From an uncultured Oscillospiraceae bacterium (GTDB lineage Bacteria; Bacillota; Clostridia; Oscillospirales; Oscillospiraceae): a stretch of DNA of 6,436 nt. The notes beneath the pieces were generated by a model. The model did no database searches and was not told where the DNA came from. It saw only the letters and a list, made by a program, of their open reading frames with translations. Location of the stretch: the NCBI GenBank assembly GCA_900752305.1, contig CAADUV010000010.1:1-6436 (forward strand). The letters are read 5' to 3'. Every line of letters begins with the position of its first letter. Position 1 is the stretch's first letter. Both the position numbers and the translations under genes were made by a program. Below are positions 6,140-6,436 of this stretch, piece after piece.

Positions 6140-6436
6140 GTGTTAGACCGATTTCTCGATAAAAAACGGAATCTGTATGCCCTGGCCATCGTGGCTATTG
6201 TCTTTGAGAGCTTGTCCTCCACGGTGCTGAAGCTGGGTGGACAGTATCCCTTCCTGTCCACCGGGTATCTGTTTTTCTTCTGCCTGGCGGTGGGCATCAT
6301 GGCCCTGTATGCGGTGGCGTGGCAGCTGCTGCTGGAGCGGCTGGCCGTGGCGAGGGGGGATCTTCGGGAGGGGGTGAGCCACGTGCTGGTCTTTGTGTGG
6401 GGGGCGGGGTTTTTTCCTGAGCAGAGACGGCCGCGA
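6140..6436 (+). CDS. SMR/DMT-type small membrane protein (EamA/ArnE-like candidate flippase), 3' truncated
   Basis: A reading frame opens at GTG 6140 behind a good AAGGAG and stays open to the right edge (99 codons). It begins MLDRFLDKKRNLYALAIV and has a first membrane helix (about 11-32) with a buried glutamate, Glu23, in FESLSSTVLK, matching the position of the essential TM1 glutamate of small multidrug resistance proteins. A second helix (about 40-64) holds GYLFFFCLAVG and ALYAVAWQLLLERL, typical of EamA/SMR proteins in sugar loci. From residue 69 on, the expected P-(L/V)-S-x-AYA segment is replaced by ARGDLREG, and family resemblance returns only loosely (VFVWG, FFPEQ). In the Arn pathway, ArnE/ArnF of this fold flip the lipid-linked amino sugar; a like role here fits its neighbours. 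A drug efflux role is less likely given context. An ATG at 6299 would remove both good helices, so it is not the start. Confidence 0.78.
   Translation, partial: MLDRFLDKKRNLYALAIVAIVFESLSSTVLKLGGQYPFLSTGYLFFFCLAVGIMALYAVAWQLLLERLAVARGDLREGVSHVLVFVWGAGFFPEQRRPR

Noticed and set aside
4849..6300. Long minus-strand open frame (about 483 codons) opposite the PaaK-like gene
   Set aside because: It is a codon-bias shadow of the adenylate-forming gene and ignores the gene boundary at 6129-6140. No domain or motif is seen in its product.
1..6436. CRISPR array, tRNA/rRNA gene, insertion sequence or attachment site
   Set aside because: No regularly spaced repeats, tRNA-like cloverleaf, rRNA sequence, transposase motif or terminal inverted repeats were seen; the window is almost wholly coding.

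Overview
The window is a continuous run of six plus-strand genes with no visible promoter or terminator, so it looks like the inside of one operon. The first gene is cut by the left edge and the last by the right edge. High GC, strong AAGGAG/AGGAGG ribosome binding sites, ATG and GTG starts, and a C-terminal YfhO-type protein beside a CsbB/GtrB-type glycosyltransferase suggest a GC-rich Gram-positive. My guess is an anaerobic gut Clostridium-relative (Oscillospiraceae-like). The lineage is inferred, since no rRNA or other marker gene is present.

Layout: (1) 2-1387, C-terminal half of a YfhO-family membrane protein (GT-C-like glycosyl transfer partner). (2) 1421-2563, sugar-nucleotide aminotransferase of the WecE/RffA type, expected to make dTDP-4-amino-4,6-dideoxy-galactose (dTDP-Fuc4N). 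(3) 2588-3547, GT2 polyprenyl-phosphate glycosyltransferase with two C-terminal membrane segments (ArnC/GtrB/CsbB-like). (4) 3544-4737, ATP-grasp carboxylate-amine ligase-like enzyme. (5) 4786-6129, PaaK/CapK-like adenylate-forming enzyme with all its core motifs. (6) 6140-6436, start of a small four-helix-type SMR/DMT membrane protein (ArnE/ArnF-like candidate flippase). The intergenic gaps are 33, 24, -4, 48 and 10 bases, and no stretch over 300 bases lacks a gene.

Read together, the genes suggest a surface-glycan decoration pathway built like the Gram-negative Arn (L-Ara4N) pathway, or like the Gram-positive CsbB-YfhO-GtcA three-component systems. An amino sugar is made on a dTDP carrier, moved to a lipid carrier by the GT2, flipped by the SMR protein, and transferred outside the cell by the YfhO protein. 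The unusual part is the adjacent pair of an ATP-grasp ligase and an adenylate-forming ligase. These could cap the sugar's 4-amino group with an acyl or aminoacyl unit in place of the usual acetyl group. This pathway is inferred from gene families and order; no substrate is shown by the sequence.

The last ~90 bases (from about 6344) look damaged: the encoded protein suddenly stops matching its family closely, and long G and T runs appear. This may be low-quality sequence at a contig end.
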